A stretch of 64,000 nt of DNA from Sipunculus nudus (lineage: Eukaryota; Annelida; Sipuncula; Golfingiida; Sipunculidae). Position 1 is the first letter of the stretch, and each line of letters begins with the position of its first letter. Location: the NCBI GenBank assembly GCA_026874595.1, contig JAPPUL010000087.1, positions 1 to 64,000 on the forward strand, given 5' to 3'. Positions 10,452-20,806 of this stretch are shown here, piece by piece. Below the pieces are notes generated by a model. It was not told the origin of the DNA. It did not search any database and was given only the letters and a program-made list of their open reading frames with translations. Made by a program: the position numbers and the translations under genes.

Positions 10452-12179
10452 TTGCAAAGACAAAAATATATAAAATACAGTAAAAAAGAAGAGCCTATAA
10501 AGATAATTCCGCTTGGAGGGTGTCAGGAGATAGGCAAAAATTGTACAGTAGTTGAGTATCAAGATGAGATAATAGTTATTGATTGTGGAGTTATGTTTCC
10601 TGAGGCAAACATGTTTGGAGTAGACCTTGTAATTCCTGACATGAACTATATATACGAGAACACTTCAAAAATAAAAGCAGTCCTTTTAACACATGGTCAT
10701 GAAGATCATATAGGAGCACTTGCCTATTTGCTTAAGAGAGTTAAAGTGAGTGTATATGGAACACAATTCACCCTTGCCCTTGTGAAAAATAAGCTACTTG
10801 AACACAACTTACAAGATGTAGACCTTAAAGTAGTAAATCATCGTGAGCCATTTGAGATAGGCAGTTTCAACATAGAGATGATAAGAACAACACATAGTAT
10901 AGCTGATTCCGCTGCCATACTTCTTGAAACACCCATAGGAAAGATTTTACATACAGGAGATTTTAAAATAGATCATTCACCGATAGATAATAAGAAATTT
11001 GACTTTTTTAAATTTGCCGACATAGGAGAAAAAGGCTTACTTTGCCTTCTCTCAGACAGTACAAACATTTCAAAAGAAGGCTCAACAGTATCAGAAAAGG
11101 GTATATATAAAAATCTACGCGAAACGTTTAAAAAAACAAAAGGAAGAATATTTCTAGCAACCTTTGCCTCAAACATCCATAGGATACAAATAATATTTGA
11201 TCTTGCAAGAGAGTTCAATAAAAAGGTAGCAGTCTCAGGTCGCAGCATGGAAAACAACATTACTATGGCCCGTAAATTAAAATATTTGACTTTTAATGAT
11301 GATTTGCTAATCCCAAAAGAAGATTTAGAAGATATCCCTAAAAATAAAACAATATTAATAACAACAGGAACGCAGGGTGAGCCAATGAGCGCACTGTCGT
11401 TACTTGCCCACGAAAAGCATAAATGGCTTATGATAGAGGAAAATGATAGTGTTATAATATCTGCAAGCGTAATACCTGGTAATGAGCGAGGTGTTTCTAA
11501 GATTATAAATAATCTACTAAGAGCAGGTGCTAATGTTATTTATGAGAAGTTTGAGGATATACATGTATCAGGACATGGATATCGGGAAGAACTTAAATTA
11601 ATGCTTAGCCTAACTCGACCAAAATTCTTCATACCTGTACATGGAGAATATAAAAACCTTATATTACATGCAAAACTAGCACGTGAGCTTGGTATACCTG
11701 ATATTAATATAAAGGTTATTGAAAACGGAGATGTTGTAGAGATACTTTCTGAGAGCATAAAAAAAGAACAAAGAGTAGATTGTGGCCTCGTATTTGTTGA
11801 TGGGAAAGGCATAGGGGATGTTGGCAATCAAGTTATACAGGATAGAGAGGCTCTATCTAAAGACGGCATCGTTGTTGTTATTGTATCTATTGCAATATCT
11901 GGGAAAAAGAAGACATTCTCTACAGATATAGTCTCTCGTGGCTTTGTTTTCATAAAAGAATCAAGTACTATGTTTGCTCAGGCAAATAAAATAATAAATC
12001 AGCTCATAGCAAAGGAACTAAATACTTCTAACGGTCTTAAAAATAACGGTCTTAAAAACGATACAATACAGTTTAGTACATTAAAAACAAAAGTTAAAGA
12101 TGGTATTAAAACCTTCTTCTACAAAGAGACTAAAAGAAAACCAATTATTATAGTTCGCATAATGAATAATTTATTATAA
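10452..12179 (+). CDS. rnj: Ribonuclease J (metallo-beta-lactamase/beta-CASP)
   Basis: Endo- and 5'-to-3' exoribonuclease acting in mRNA decay and rRNA maturation. TTG 10452 start; 575 residues. The catalytic zinc motif is HGHEDHIG (H81, H83, D85, H86), followed by TTHSIADSA, HTGDFKID and the beta-CASP region with TGTQGEPMSAL and HVSGHG. A 15-bp duplication (12033-12062) gives NGLKNNGLKND in the C-terminal domain. By eye the coding strand is G-rich in the first third and C-rich later. It stands 155 bp after the M16 gene and converges on the next gene with an 11-bp gap. Confidence 0.95.
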   Translation: MQRQKYIKYSKKEEPIKIIPLGGCQEIGKNCTVVEYQDEIIVIDCGVMFPEANMFGVDLVIPDMNYIYENTSKIKAVLLTHGHEDHIGALAYLLKRVKVSVYGTQFTLALVKNKLLEHNLQDVDLKVVNHREPFEIGSFNIEMIRTTHSIADSAAILLETPIGKILHTGDFKIDHSPIDNKKFDFFKFADIGEKGLLCLLSDSTNISKEGSTVSEKGIYKNLRETFKKTKGRIFLATFASNIHRIQIIFDLAREFNKKVAVSGRSMENNITMARKLKYLTFNDDLLIPKEDLEDIPKNKTILITTGTQGEPMSALSLLAHEKHKWLMIEENDSVIISASVIPGNERGVSKIINNLLRAGANVIYEKFEDIHVSGHGYREELKLMLSLTRPKFFIPVHGEYKNLILHAKLARELGIPDINIKVIENGDVVEILSESIKKEQRVDCGLVFVDGKGIGDVGNQVIQDREALSKDGIVVVIVSIAISGKKKTFSTDIVSRGFVFIKESSTMFAQANKIINQLIAKELNTSNGLKNNGLKNDTIQFSTLKTKVKDGIKTFFYKETKRKPIIIVRIMNNLL

Positions 12180-12190
12180 CTAATCCTTTT

Positions 12191-13012
12191 TCAAAATCTC
12201 TTTTGTATTTCCTTAATCTTGTATTCAGCATCATAATAGCTTTCTGCATCCACTTTGTATAAATCGTTATCTAAACTGCTCTTATAATATAGCTGTGCCT
12301 TCTCATATTTATGCTCCTCAAAATATATATCAGCAATCATCTTCTCGCATAATGCTGGCATATATTTAATTCCTAAATTCTTGTAGGCTATAAAACTCTT
12401 ATGAAACGCTTCAAGTGCCTCATTGCCCTTCTTTGCACTATATAAAACTATACCCAAATTATAATATGCCTCACTCAATTTCTCTTGTATAGAAAACTTA
12501 TTATATATGTCTATTGCTTTATTAAAGAAAAACTCACAGTTATCAAAATCAAATATCTTATAAAACAAATAGCCTAGATTACAATATAATATCCCAAACT
12601 CTTCTCTTAAATTATCCATATCAACAAAGCCAAGACTTTGAACATAATATTGCTTAGACTTTTCATACTCCCCTATATAATAATATATAACTCCTATATC
12701 GTTTAATGACTCACATATATAATAATCTATACCTACATTCTTCCTAATACTAAGCGCTTGCTCCCTATACTTAAGCGCCTGTTTATAATCTCTTTTTTTA
12801 AGTGTTATATATCCTAATATATTATATATATAACTTCTAACTATTTCGCTTAATTTGTCATTTAACAAAAGCCCTTGAAAATATTCAAGCCCTTGTTTAT
12901 GTTCCCTACTTTCTATATAAGTATTTGCAAGCTCTTGCCATGTAACTATCTTTTCTTGTTCTTCTAACGTCATTTTTAACCTTATATTAAGCTTAGACTT
13001 GCTTATATTCAT
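12191..13012 (-). CDS. Tetratricopeptide-repeat protein
   Basis: 273 residues made almost wholly of TPR units (for example ALKYREQALSIRKNVG, YYICESLNDIGVIYYYIGEY, SEAYYNLGIVLYSAKKGNEA). Seven or so helical hairpins can be counted. There is no signal peptide and no catalytic domain, so it probably acts as a cytoplasmic protein-protein scaffold. The repeats resemble those of Rap/NprR-type or CHAT-associated TPR arrays, but no partner domain is present. It converges with rnj and stands apart from comEC (105 bp). Specific role unknown. Confidence 0.8.
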   Translation of the reverse strand: MNISKSKLNIRLKMTLEEQEKIVTWQELANTYIESREHKQGLEYFQGLLLNDKLSEIVRSYIYNILGYITLKKRDYKQALKYREQALSIRKNVGIDYYICESLNDIGVIYYYIGEYEKSKQYYVQSLGFVDMDNLREEFGILYCNLGYLFYKIFDFDNCEFFFNKAIDIYNKFSIQEKLSEAYYNLGIVLYSAKKGNEALEAFHKSFIAYKNLGIKYMPALCEKMIADIYFEEHKYEKAQLYYKSSLDNDLYKVDAESYYDAEYKIKEIQKRF

Positions 13013-13117
13013 ATATAATAATTATTTACATTAAATAATCAAAGATACTTTACTAAAAGCTAAGAACCTACTCAAAAATAAATTATTACTATTACTAAAT
13101 TATTACTCTATTACAAA

Positions 13118-14809
13118 TTAGTTTATATTCTCAACAGCATCTAGTTTAATGCCTCTTATCCTGTCATAGAAAAACATTAAAAATACATAATATGGTATAG
13201 CAATCATATATAACCATATAGTTTCAAATTCAATAGTTACATACGCCCATGACAAAGAGACACTGTATTGTGCAATATCTAAAATTAACCTTCCAACCCA
13301 TTCTATTAGTCCTACAACTATTTCTATCAAACTTGGCAAAGAAATCAATGACAAAACCAATGTCATAACCGAAAAGACTATTGCCAATATCACTAACCCC
13401 TGGACCAAAGGTACTATTAATATATTTGCAAGAAACCCTACAAGTGAATACCCTTTAAAATAATATATAATTATCGGTATTATAAACACTTGGGCTGAGA
13501 TGCTCATGCTTAAAACTCCTACCAAAAATAATATTATATTCCTAACATATTTATAGCCTCTATTCTCTTTATTCCCTGCTTTAAATATTATTTTTCTAAA
13601 CCATGAATTTAGCCTCTCTCCATATGTCAATATCCCAAATGTTGCCAGAAATGATAATTGATAACTTATATGAAATAAGTATAATGGGTCTAGCAAAAGC
13701 GATATAAAAGCCGCTACGAATAGGCTGTTATAATGATTTTTATCCCTATCAAAAATAAATACCAAAATAAAACAAAAATACATTATAACTGCGCGTAATA
13801 TAGATGCCTTATACCCCACTACACCCATATAGACTATAAGTGCAACTCCGACTACTATAACTATTACACGCCTTTTTAAGCCTAATAGCCGTAATAATAA
13901 GTAAAATGTTAAGCCTATCATCCCCACATGCATACCAGATATTGCAAGTACATGCATTATCCCCGCTTCTTTGAATATATCACGCATTTTAGATGTTAAC
14001 CCTTCCCGCTTACCCAGGATCATCGCTTGTAATAACGCATCTATATCTTTTGATATGTTTTTTTCATATTCTCTGGATAGATAATCTCTTATATTATTTA
14101 CAAACCCCCTATAGCCTCCTAAAAGCCCTTCCTCCCCCACCTGGGATACCTTCTTAACTTGCTTTTTCCTATAGGGATAGCTTAAGTAGCTTACTCCTCT
14201 GTCCTGTAAATACTGTCTATAATCAAATCCACCTATAACATCAAGCTCTTTTACTGTCCTTGCTTTAGCCCAAACTACAACATAATCTCCAAGCTCAAGT
14301 CCTTCCAATATATAACGACTCTTTACAAGTATATCTCCTTCTGCCAAAAATGTTTCTAACCCCTCAAGTTTTACCCCCTCTACATTAACAACATATTCTT
14401 GCCTCTTATAACTACCTCGCTTACTACCACTCCCTTCCTTCATACCATCCCTATCACTTGAGCCCCTACCCTCTACTACCTTTACCTTAGGGTAACTCGT
14501 TACTCGTCCATAAAAACTCTCTAGCTCTTGGCTTTGTACCCTTAGATTTATTATCCCTTCATGCGTATAGCTCGTTCTATATTCATAATAGCTTAAAAAC
14601 AAAAAGAATAGACTTAATAAAAATAATAGCTTAGATAATTTACTATCAATAAACTTATATATTATTAATAACAATATCAGGATAAGAAAACCAACTACAT
14701 ATGCTAATTCCCAACTTACGATATCTGTATATCTACCAAGCAATATACATATTATATAAAGCATTAGATACCTATAAATAGGCAGTTTACTCCACTCTCT
14801 TATTACCAT
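13118..14809 (-). CDS. comEC: ComEC/Rec2 family DNA-uptake channel protein
   Basis: Multi-spanning membrane protein of 563 residues. N-terminal hydrophobic helices are followed by an OB-like extracytoplasmic region, then the ComEC core signature (GIMHVLAISGMHVGMIGLTFYLL) and about eight further membrane helices (KASILRAVIMYFCFILVF, YQLSFLATFGILTYG). The C-terminal metallo-beta-lactamase domain of long ComEC proteins is absent, so this is the short form. ComEC carries single-stranded DNA across the inner membrane during transformation. It follows addA by 74 bp on the same strand. Whether the organism is competent cannot be told from this window; no pilus genes are seen. Confidence 0.9.
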   Translation of the reverse strand: MVIREWSKLPIYRYLMLYIICILLGRYTDIVSWELAYVVGFLILILLLIIYKFIDSKLSKLLFLLSLFFLFLSYYEYRTSYTHEGIINLRVQSQELESFYGRVTSYPKVKVVEGRGSSDRDGMKEGSGSKRGSYKRQEYVVNVEGVKLEGLETFLAEGDILVKSRYILEGLELGDYVVVWAKARTVKELDVIGGFDYRQYLQDRGVSYLSYPYRKKQVKKVSQVGEEGLLGGYRGFVNNIRDYLSREYEKNISKDIDALLQAMILGKREGLTSKMRDIFKEAGIMHVLAISGMHVGMIGLTFYLLLRLLGLKRRVIVIVVGVALIVYMGVVGYKASILRAVIMYFCFILVFIFDRDKNHYNSLFVAAFISLLLDPLYLFHISYQLSFLATFGILTYGERLNSWFRKIIFKAGNKENRGYKYVRNIILFLVGVLSMSISAQVFIIPIIIYYFKGYSLVGFLANILIVPLVQGLVILAIVFSVMTLVLSLISLPSLIEIVVGLIEWVGRLILDIAQYSVSLSWAYVTIEFETIWLYMIAIPYYVFLMFFYDRIRGIKLDAVENIN

Positions 14810-14883
14810 CTAACTTTACCATATGGGTTTAATCACTCAGTTTAACCATCTGAACCGAAGCCCTACTAATAACTTTCCCCTTT

Positions 14884-17800
14884 TTAATCCTTGCCTTTAT
14901 TCTCGCACATTAAATATCCACACATATAACAATCCCCTTTACTTGCATTCCTTGTGTGAAAGTAAGCTTTTGCATCTTCTCCCGCTTTAAAACCTCTTTC
15001 TATCTCCGATAACCTCTTTCGTAACTCTTGCTTTACTTCTCCTTCGTATGCTCTTGTTTTATTTATTATTGGAGATATCTTGTCTATTGCACAGTAATAT
15101 AAACTCGATTCTACCGCCTCTTCTAAATTAATTCCATACAATAAACTAACTACTAGCCAATATATTTCCATCTGTACCCTATAGCGATTATCACTCTCTT
15201 TTATCTTACCTTCTATGGCTCTACTTCTATTTATTCCATCTTTATTTATTCCATCTTTAAACTTGTGTGTCTTATAATCTATAACTTGAAAAACACCTTC
15301 TGGACTCCTATATACCTTGTCTATAATCCCCTCTAGTAATGTCTGCCCTAGCTTATAACTAAAGGATAATTCGTTCTTGTCATAATCTCCTGCATTTGTT
15401 CCTTCTAGCTCTTTTATATTTTTATATACTTTCGAATTTAGAAAGTTTTTTGTGTATTCTAATACCTTAGCCTTTACCTTCTCTACACTATCTTCATCAT
15501 ACAACAATAACTGCTTCTCAAGTTTAAGGCAAATTAATACAAACTTCTCCACTGTGGCAAAACCAATATCAACATCCTCAAGTCCCGCCTTATATGATTC
15601 ATAGCCCTCAAGTACTTTATGCACTAAGTTTCCCACTATGTTTAACGGTAGCTCATCTTTTCCTTCTACCCACTCTCCCCCTTCTATATTATCATATTTC
15701 AATTCTTTATAAAAACTGCTGTATAACCTATGTTCCTCTGATTCCTTTATCCCTAATAAAAATCTATAATAATATTTCCTTAGACACTGATTGTAAACCA
15801 AAAATGATGTGGGCGTTAGCCTGTCCAATAACTCATTCCCCTTAAAACAGCTTAGTTTTACCTCTTTAGCTATTCCTTCATTAGCTATTCCTTCATTTTT
15901 AGCTATTCCTTCATTCGCCTCCTTAATATCTTCTGAAACTCCTTCAGCATTTGCACCCTCTTTAACTGAATAATTTAAAAGCACTTTAAATACATAATCA
16001 TCCTTACTGAAGACCTCCTCTGCATATTCCTCCTCTCCATCCTGAGCCTTATCCTTATCTACAAACCCTCTCAACCAGCTCCTTAATTCCTCATTCACAG
16101 TATATAATATGTAAAATAAATAATCTGCCCAACTTGTACTCGTCCTTACATCGTAAAAACCATTAGGCTCCAATATTATTTGACTTGATAAAATAAGCTT
16201 CCTTTGTGCTCGGGTCAGCGCAACGTATAAAAGACGTTTGAGCTCGGATATCTCTTCTTTTGTTTCTTCATATCTAAGATAGTTATACAGTATATTTTCT
16301 AATCCCAACTTCGACCTTTCATTCTCTTCTACAAAAGATTTAAGCACTATACCAAAAGCTTCATCTATATACACATTCTCTTTACTAACATGTCTTTGCA
16401 ACCCAAGATTTGGTATTATTACTACCGGATATTCCATCCCCTTTGATTGATGTATTGTTGTTAGTACTACTTTGTCTGACAATAAATCATAACCAAGATT
16501 ATTATCCCTACCTTCTGATAACCTATATATATACTCTATTACCTCTTTTAAGGTACTTTCCCCTTCCGACAATACAAAATCTTTAAGCTTTAATAATAAT
16601 ATTCGAAGTCGCTCATTTGCTATATCTCCCCCATCCAGACTCGATAATACTACCCTATATTTACTCCTTGTAAGAAAACCATTTAATAGCTCGTCTGCTC
16701 CTAACTTGTTCCTTTCTACTCTATAATATTTTAATAATTTTGAAAGACGGCTTATCTTTTGTCGCTCTTCTTTTTCCAAGAACTCATTCTCTTCGTAGTT
16801 TGAAAAACCTCTTAATACGCTTTGTCTAATATATCCTCCTCCTAAAGATACTTCCTCCTTCCTATAAGTTAAATATAAAAGGCTTATATCTTTTATCCCG
16901 CAGAATGGTGACCTTAATACGCTTGTTAGTGCTTTTTCATCTTCTTCGTCATTTAATAGCTTTAATATGTTTAAACTATCTACTATCTCTTGGCTTTTAT
17001 AAAAATTAGCGTCTCGTTGTTGGACATAAGGTATGCCCGCTTTTGTTAATGTATTTGCATATATTTTGACTTTTGTCATTGTTCGAAAAAGAAGTACTAT
17101 ATCTCCATATTTACAAAAACCCTTTAATACCATATCTTTTATTCGCTTAGATATACCATCAGCTTCTTTTTCAAGACTCTTTTTTCCCTCATACAACAGT
17201 ATTTCTACTCCAACATCATCTACATCCCCTTCTACAAAGCCAGCCCCGCCAAACTTACTAGACGCATATCCTGGCTCATAAGACTCATAGGAATATCTCA
17301 TAAGCTCATTAAATACCATATTATTATAGGATATTATGTCTTTTCTACTACGATAGTTATTATTTAGATTTATTGTTATGTCTGTTTCCTTCTTTAAATC
17401 AGCAAACATCTTCATATCCGCTCCTCGAAATCTATATATTGATTGCTTCTCATCCCCTACCATAAAGAAATTTATCCTGTCTCCTTCTTCCCTACCTTCT
17501 ACATTCAATAAACCTCGTAAAAGCTTCATCTGTTGCTGATCTATATCCTGTACCTCATCCACCATAAGGTAGTTTATCTCGTTCCTTATTGCCAAACTAG
17601 AAAAACCATCTCCCACCCCAACTACTAATTCTAATGCTCGCTTTTGCATCTGTCCAAAAGTTAGACTATTGCCATTTATCCAGTCATATAATATCTTATC
17701 CCTTAAATTACCTTCTAAAAGCCAGCCTCTAAGCATTTCGTATAATTTAACTACTAACTTAGTTACCTCTCTATCTAATGTTATATCAAAATCTTCTGTC

Positions 17801-18747
17801 TTAAATAAAGCCTCCGGTAATCTCCAAGATATTAGATTCGCAAACCTTGTGTAGGTTAACTTTAGCTTCTTTGCCGCTTTTTTATCTATACCTTTTAACA
17901 GTACCTTATTAGAGTCTTCATAGGCATAGATAGGCTTTAAAAGCCGATACGTTATATCCTCAGACTTACAAGAGAATAAGAGCTTAAGAGACTCTAACAA
18001 CTCATTTATATTCCCGTTCTTTTCCTCAACACCAAATAATCCATCTTCTAACTCCATCTCAAAAACACTGTACTCTTTTGCAATATCTATACGCCTTTCT
18101 ACAAACCTAGATGCCGCCTCCCTTCGTCGCTTTAAAAGAGTTTCTTCTAAATCTTTTGACTCTATATATTTATACTCCCACCCTTGCCCTTCATTAATCA
18201 ATAGATCCGTCAACATCTTTATGATTTGTCTTGGAGAATAATAGCTTAATATCCTCTTTATAACTTCTCTAGCCTCCAAAGAGCCTTTATTCTCAACTAT
18301 ATTTTCAAACTTATCTTTTATATAAATTTCAAGCCTATATAAAAGGTAATCTTCATCTAGTACATAGAAATTAGGATCTAGTCCAAGCTCATAGGCATTC
18401 TCACGAACTATTTTTGCACAGTATGAGTGTATCGTCGATATGTTTACCCTATTATAAGAGCGCTTTAGCGTATTCCAATATTCAAATTCATCCCCTTCAC
18501 TACACTCAAGACGCTTTACTAGCCCATTATATATCCTTTCTCGCATCTCGTTTGCTGCCTTGTCTGTAAACGTCATTGCAACTATTTTAGACGCATTAAG
18601 ACGCTTCTTATCTAATATATTTAGGTATCTTTCTACCAACACTGCCGTTTTTCCTGTCCCCGCTGAGGCATTTACATAAACACTCTTTTCTATCTCTTCT
18701 ACTGCTTTTTGCTGCTCATCATTTAATCCTATTTCGTATCCCGACAA
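14884..18747 (-). CDS. addA: UvrD/RecB-like helicase-nuclease (AddA type) with iron-sulfur-type cysteines
   Basis: 1287 residues. Walker A is NASAGTGKT (residues 26-34), motif II is MVDEVQDID, and motif VI is LLYVALTRAQRKL, all of superfamily 1A. The C-terminal RecB-family nuclease has GNLVHKVLEGY and a catalytic FQVIDYKTHKF. Cysteines lie where AddB, AdnA and Cas4 proteins hold a 4Fe-4S cluster: one in YNQCLRKYYY (about residue 986) and three at the end in CYMCGYLMC. Classical AddA lacks these. No addB is adjacent. In-frame tandem duplications encode EGIAKNEGIANEGIAK and KDGINKDGIN. Likely function is double-strand break end processing; naming as addA is by overall architecture. Confidence 0.85.
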   Translation of the reverse strand: MSGYEIGLNDEQQKAVEEIEKSVYVNASAGTGKTAVLVERYLNILDKKRLNASKIVAMTFTDKAANEMRERIYNGLVKRLECSEGDEFEYWNTLKRSYNRVNISTIHSYCAKIVRENAYELGLDPNFYVLDEDYLLYRLEIYIKDKFENIVENKGSLEAREVIKRILSYYSPRQIIKMLTDLLINEGQGWEYKYIESKDLEETLLKRRREAASRFVERRIDIAKEYSVFEMELEDGLFGVEEKNGNINELLESLKLLFSCKSEDITYRLLKPIYAYEDSNKVLLKGIDKKAAKKLKLTYTRFANLISWRLPEALFKTEDFDITLDREVTKLVVKLYEMLRGWLLEGNLRDKILYDWINGNSLTFGQMQKRALELVVGVGDGFSSLAIRNEINYLMVDEVQDIDQQQMKLLRGLLNVEGREEGDRINFFMVGDEKQSIYRFRGADMKMFADLKKETDITINLNNNYRSRKDIISYNNMVFNELMRYSYESYEPGYASSKFGGAGFVEGDVDDVGVEILLYEGKKSLEKEADGISKRIKDMVLKGFCKYGDIVLLFRTMTKVKIYANTLTKAGIPYVQQRDANFYKSQEIVDSLNILKLLNDEEDEKALTSVLRSPFCGIKDISLLYLTYRKEEVSLGGGYIRQSVLRGFSNYEENEFLEKEERQKISRLSKLLKYYRVERNKLGADELLNGFLTRSKYRVVLSSLDGGDIANERLRILLLKLKDFVLSEGESTLKEVIEYIYRLSEGRDNNLGYDLLSDKVVLTTIHQSKGMEYPVVIIPNLGLQRHVSKENVYIDEAFGIVLKSFVEENERSKLGLENILYNYLRYEETKEEISELKRLLYVALTRAQRKLILSSQIILEPNGFYDVRTSTSWADYLFYILYTVNEELRSWLRGFVDKDKAQDGEEEYAEEVFSKDDYVFKVLLNYSVKEGANAEGVSEDIKEANEGIAKNEGIANEGIAKEVKLSCFKGNELLDRLTPTSFLVYNQCLRKYYYRFLLGIKESEEHRLYSSFYKELKYDNIEGGEWVEGKDELPLNIVGNLVHKVLEGYESYKAGLEDVDIGFATVEKFVLICLKLEKQLLLYDEDSVEKVKAKVLEYTKNFLNSKVYKNIKELEGTNAGDYDKNELSFSYKLGQTLLEGIIDKVYRSPEGVFQVIDYKTHKFKDGINKDGINRSRAIEGKIKESDNRYRVQMEIYWLVVSLLYGINLEEAVESSLYYCAIDKISPIINKTRAYEGEVKQELRKRLSEIERGFKAGEDAKAYFHTRNASKGDCYMCGYLMCENKGKD

Positions 18748-18815
18748 ACAACTTTACCTTCCTTCCTTTTTTTCCTTCCTTAAACTATATTATAAAAACT
18801 TCTCTATAAAAACTT

Positions 18816-19706
18816 CTAAAAACTGCCCAGAAACTGTATCTCACATTCCATGTCTATCTCTCGTTCTGCCTTCACCTTCCCCTTTACATAATTTATTAGC
18901 TTTAAAACATCTTCTGAACTCCCTACTCCGCCATTTATTATGAAATTAGCATGTTCCTCTGATATCTTTACATCTCCAAAGTCCTTTCCCTTTAGACCTA
19001 CCTCATCTATTAGCTTACCCGCGGGTAGCCCAAGTTCATAATCATTCTTAAATACACAGCCCGCACTCCTATACCTATATTGCTTGCTTTTAACTCGATG
19101 CTTCTTATTCTCTAGCATCTTTTCCCTAATCGCTTCCTTCTCTCCCCAAACAACAGCAAAATATGTTGCGTATATCTTATCTGACAAACGCTTTTGGAAA
19201 ACGCTTTCTTTATAACTATATTTAAGTTCCTCCCCTTCATACACCCTCCACCTAAGACTTTCATAATCTAGAACCTCAACCCCTTTTACTATCTCTTCCA
19301 TACTCCCCCCAAACGCCCGGGCATTCATATACGTAGACCCCCCAACCGTTCCAGGCATCCCATACAAAAACTCAAAACCTCTTATCCCATGTTTTAGACA
19401 ATATAAAGATACATCCGTATTACTACAGCCCGATTCAACCACTAATATATCTCCTCTTCGCTCTATTTTTGACATTTCTATTGTGATTATTGCCCCGCCT
19501 TCGTAGTATTTATCTCCTATCAAAACGTTACTTCCCGCCCCTATTACAAAATGTGGTAGTCTCTTTCCTTTTATGTAGCTAAAACTTTTTAGAAACTCCT
19601 CCCGATCCCTTGGCTTTAAGATATACTTTACTACCCCGCCTATTTTAAATGTAGTTGCATCAGCTATTGACACATTCTCTTGAATCTCCATCCTTTTGCA
19701 TCCCAC
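18816..19706 (-). CDS. murB: UDP-N-acetylenolpyruvoylglucosamine reductase MurB
   Basis: FAD-dependent reduction of UDP-GlcNAc-enolpyruvate to UDP-MurNAc, the second committed step of peptidoglycan synthesis. Typical blocks are TTFKIGG at the start, the FAD site GAGSNVLI, GFEFLYGMPGTVGGSTYMNA, and the SAGCVFKN segment with the catalytic serine. About 296 residues, a type II-like length. GTG 19706 or ATG 19691 could start the protein. The gene overlaps the tandem repeat ATAAAAACTTCT near its 3' end. It is 68 bp upstream of addA on the same strand. Confidence 0.95.
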   Translation of the reverse strand: MGCKRMEIQENVSIADATTFKIGGVVKYILKPRDREEFLKSFSYIKGKRLPHFVIGAGSNVLIGDKYYEGGAIITIEMSKIERRGDILVVESGCSNTDVSLYCLKHGIRGFEFLYGMPGTVGGSTYMNARAFGGSMEEIVKGVEVLDYESLRWRVYEGEELKYSYKESVFQKRLSDKIYATYFAVVWGEKEAIREKMLENKKHRVKSKQYRYRSAGCVFKNDYELGLPAGKLIDEVGLKGKDFGDVKISEEHANFIINGGVGSSEDVLKLINYVKGKVKAEREIDMECEIQFLGSF

Positions 19707-19864
19707 ATACTCATAATCAAAAGCATTTTTTTCTTCCTCTTAGACCATCTTCCTCTATTGCTCTTCCTTACTCAACTTCTCATTTATAACACTTATATAT
19801 ATTAGGATTTATATTCTTTATTTTGTATGCTCTTTAGTATGCTCTTTAATGCTATTTATGAACA

Positions 19865-20656
19865 CTACAAATCTTGCTCCAACGTTAGTATCTTCTCCTT
19901 TATTGAAGACGCTTCTTCGTAGTTTTCATTGTATATTGCAAAAAATTTCTTCGTATACAAATTCACAAGCTTATCTCCTATTAGCCCTGGCATAAAAAGT
20001 ACTGAAAGAAAATTATCTATATCGTATTTATTCTCTTCATTCAATTTTGTAATTACATTTACGATCTTTTTCCTTGATAAGCTTTTACGCCGCCCCTCAT
20101 ACTCTTCACTATAATCTACTTCCTTACCTCCCTCCTCATCCCCTATAACCCCTTCCAAAACATCTTGTACTATAATAGCATCGCCTATCTCTTCGATTCT
20201 ATCATACACCGCCTCTTTTCGCATATCCTCACGCATCTCCTTACTCAACTTCTCAAGCAAGCGCAATCTTTCCTTCTCCGATAATCCTTCTTCCAAAAGT
20301 TCAAACCGCCCCCTATACATTTCCGCATACTCCTCTATTACACTATTATATGCTTCTATCTCCTTATTGTAAAACGATGTCAAATCATCACCTACATCTT
20401 GTGGAAACTCCATCTCCCCTGCATATACAACATCACATTGGACTCCTCTTATCCGCATAAATAACTCTTCTATTGAGCTCATAGGCACTGGTGGAAATGT
20501 CGCTGTCAACAACTTCCCATCTACCGTCAAAGGGGATACCGTAAAGTTAATTGCAAATATACTACACCCAGGGACTATCGGATTATCTTCCTTTACATCC
20601 CAATATATTATCCCACTACCTACCAAGTTGTCTATATCTCCTCTTCTTAATATCAT
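19865..20656 (-). CDS. Conserved-looking protein of unknown function with UVR-like C-terminal helix pair
   Basis: 263 residues, not recognised. The N-terminal third is rich in beta-strand-type sequence (SGIIYWDVKEDNPIVPGCSI, FAINFTVSPLTVDGKLLTA). The middle is a charged helical segment (EEYAEMYRGRFELLEEGLSE). The last 30 residues (FFAIYNENYEEASSIKEKIL) resemble a UVR motif, the short helical hairpin seen in UvrB, UvrC and ClpC/McsA. No signal peptide or membrane helix. It lies between fliN and murB on the minus strand, with 150 and 158 bp spacers, so a link to motility or wall synthesis is only positional. Confidence 0.75.
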   Translation of the reverse strand: MILRRGDIDNLVGSGIIYWDVKEDNPIVPGCSIFAINFTVSPLTVDGKLLTATFPPVPMSSIEELFMRIRGVQCDVVYAGEMEFPQDVGDDLTSFYNKEIEAYNSVIEEYAEMYRGRFELLEEGLSEKERLRLLEKLSKEMREDMRKEAVYDRIEEIGDAIIVQDVLEGVIGDEEGGKEVDYSEEYEGRRKSLSRKKIVNVITKLNEENKYDIDNFLSVLFMPGLIGDKLVNLYTKKFFAIYNENYEEASSIKEKILTLEQDL

Positions 20657-20806
20657 AGTAATCTTTTCGCTTAATTTATATCTCAGATTTGGCTGCCTAA
20701 TATAAACTCTTTAAAAAAAAGGAAACCATTATATTAATATAACTCAATTGCCTTAGAAAACTAATAGTTTTTTAACTCTCGATCTTTTGTTAGATTTTTG
20801 CCAGGC

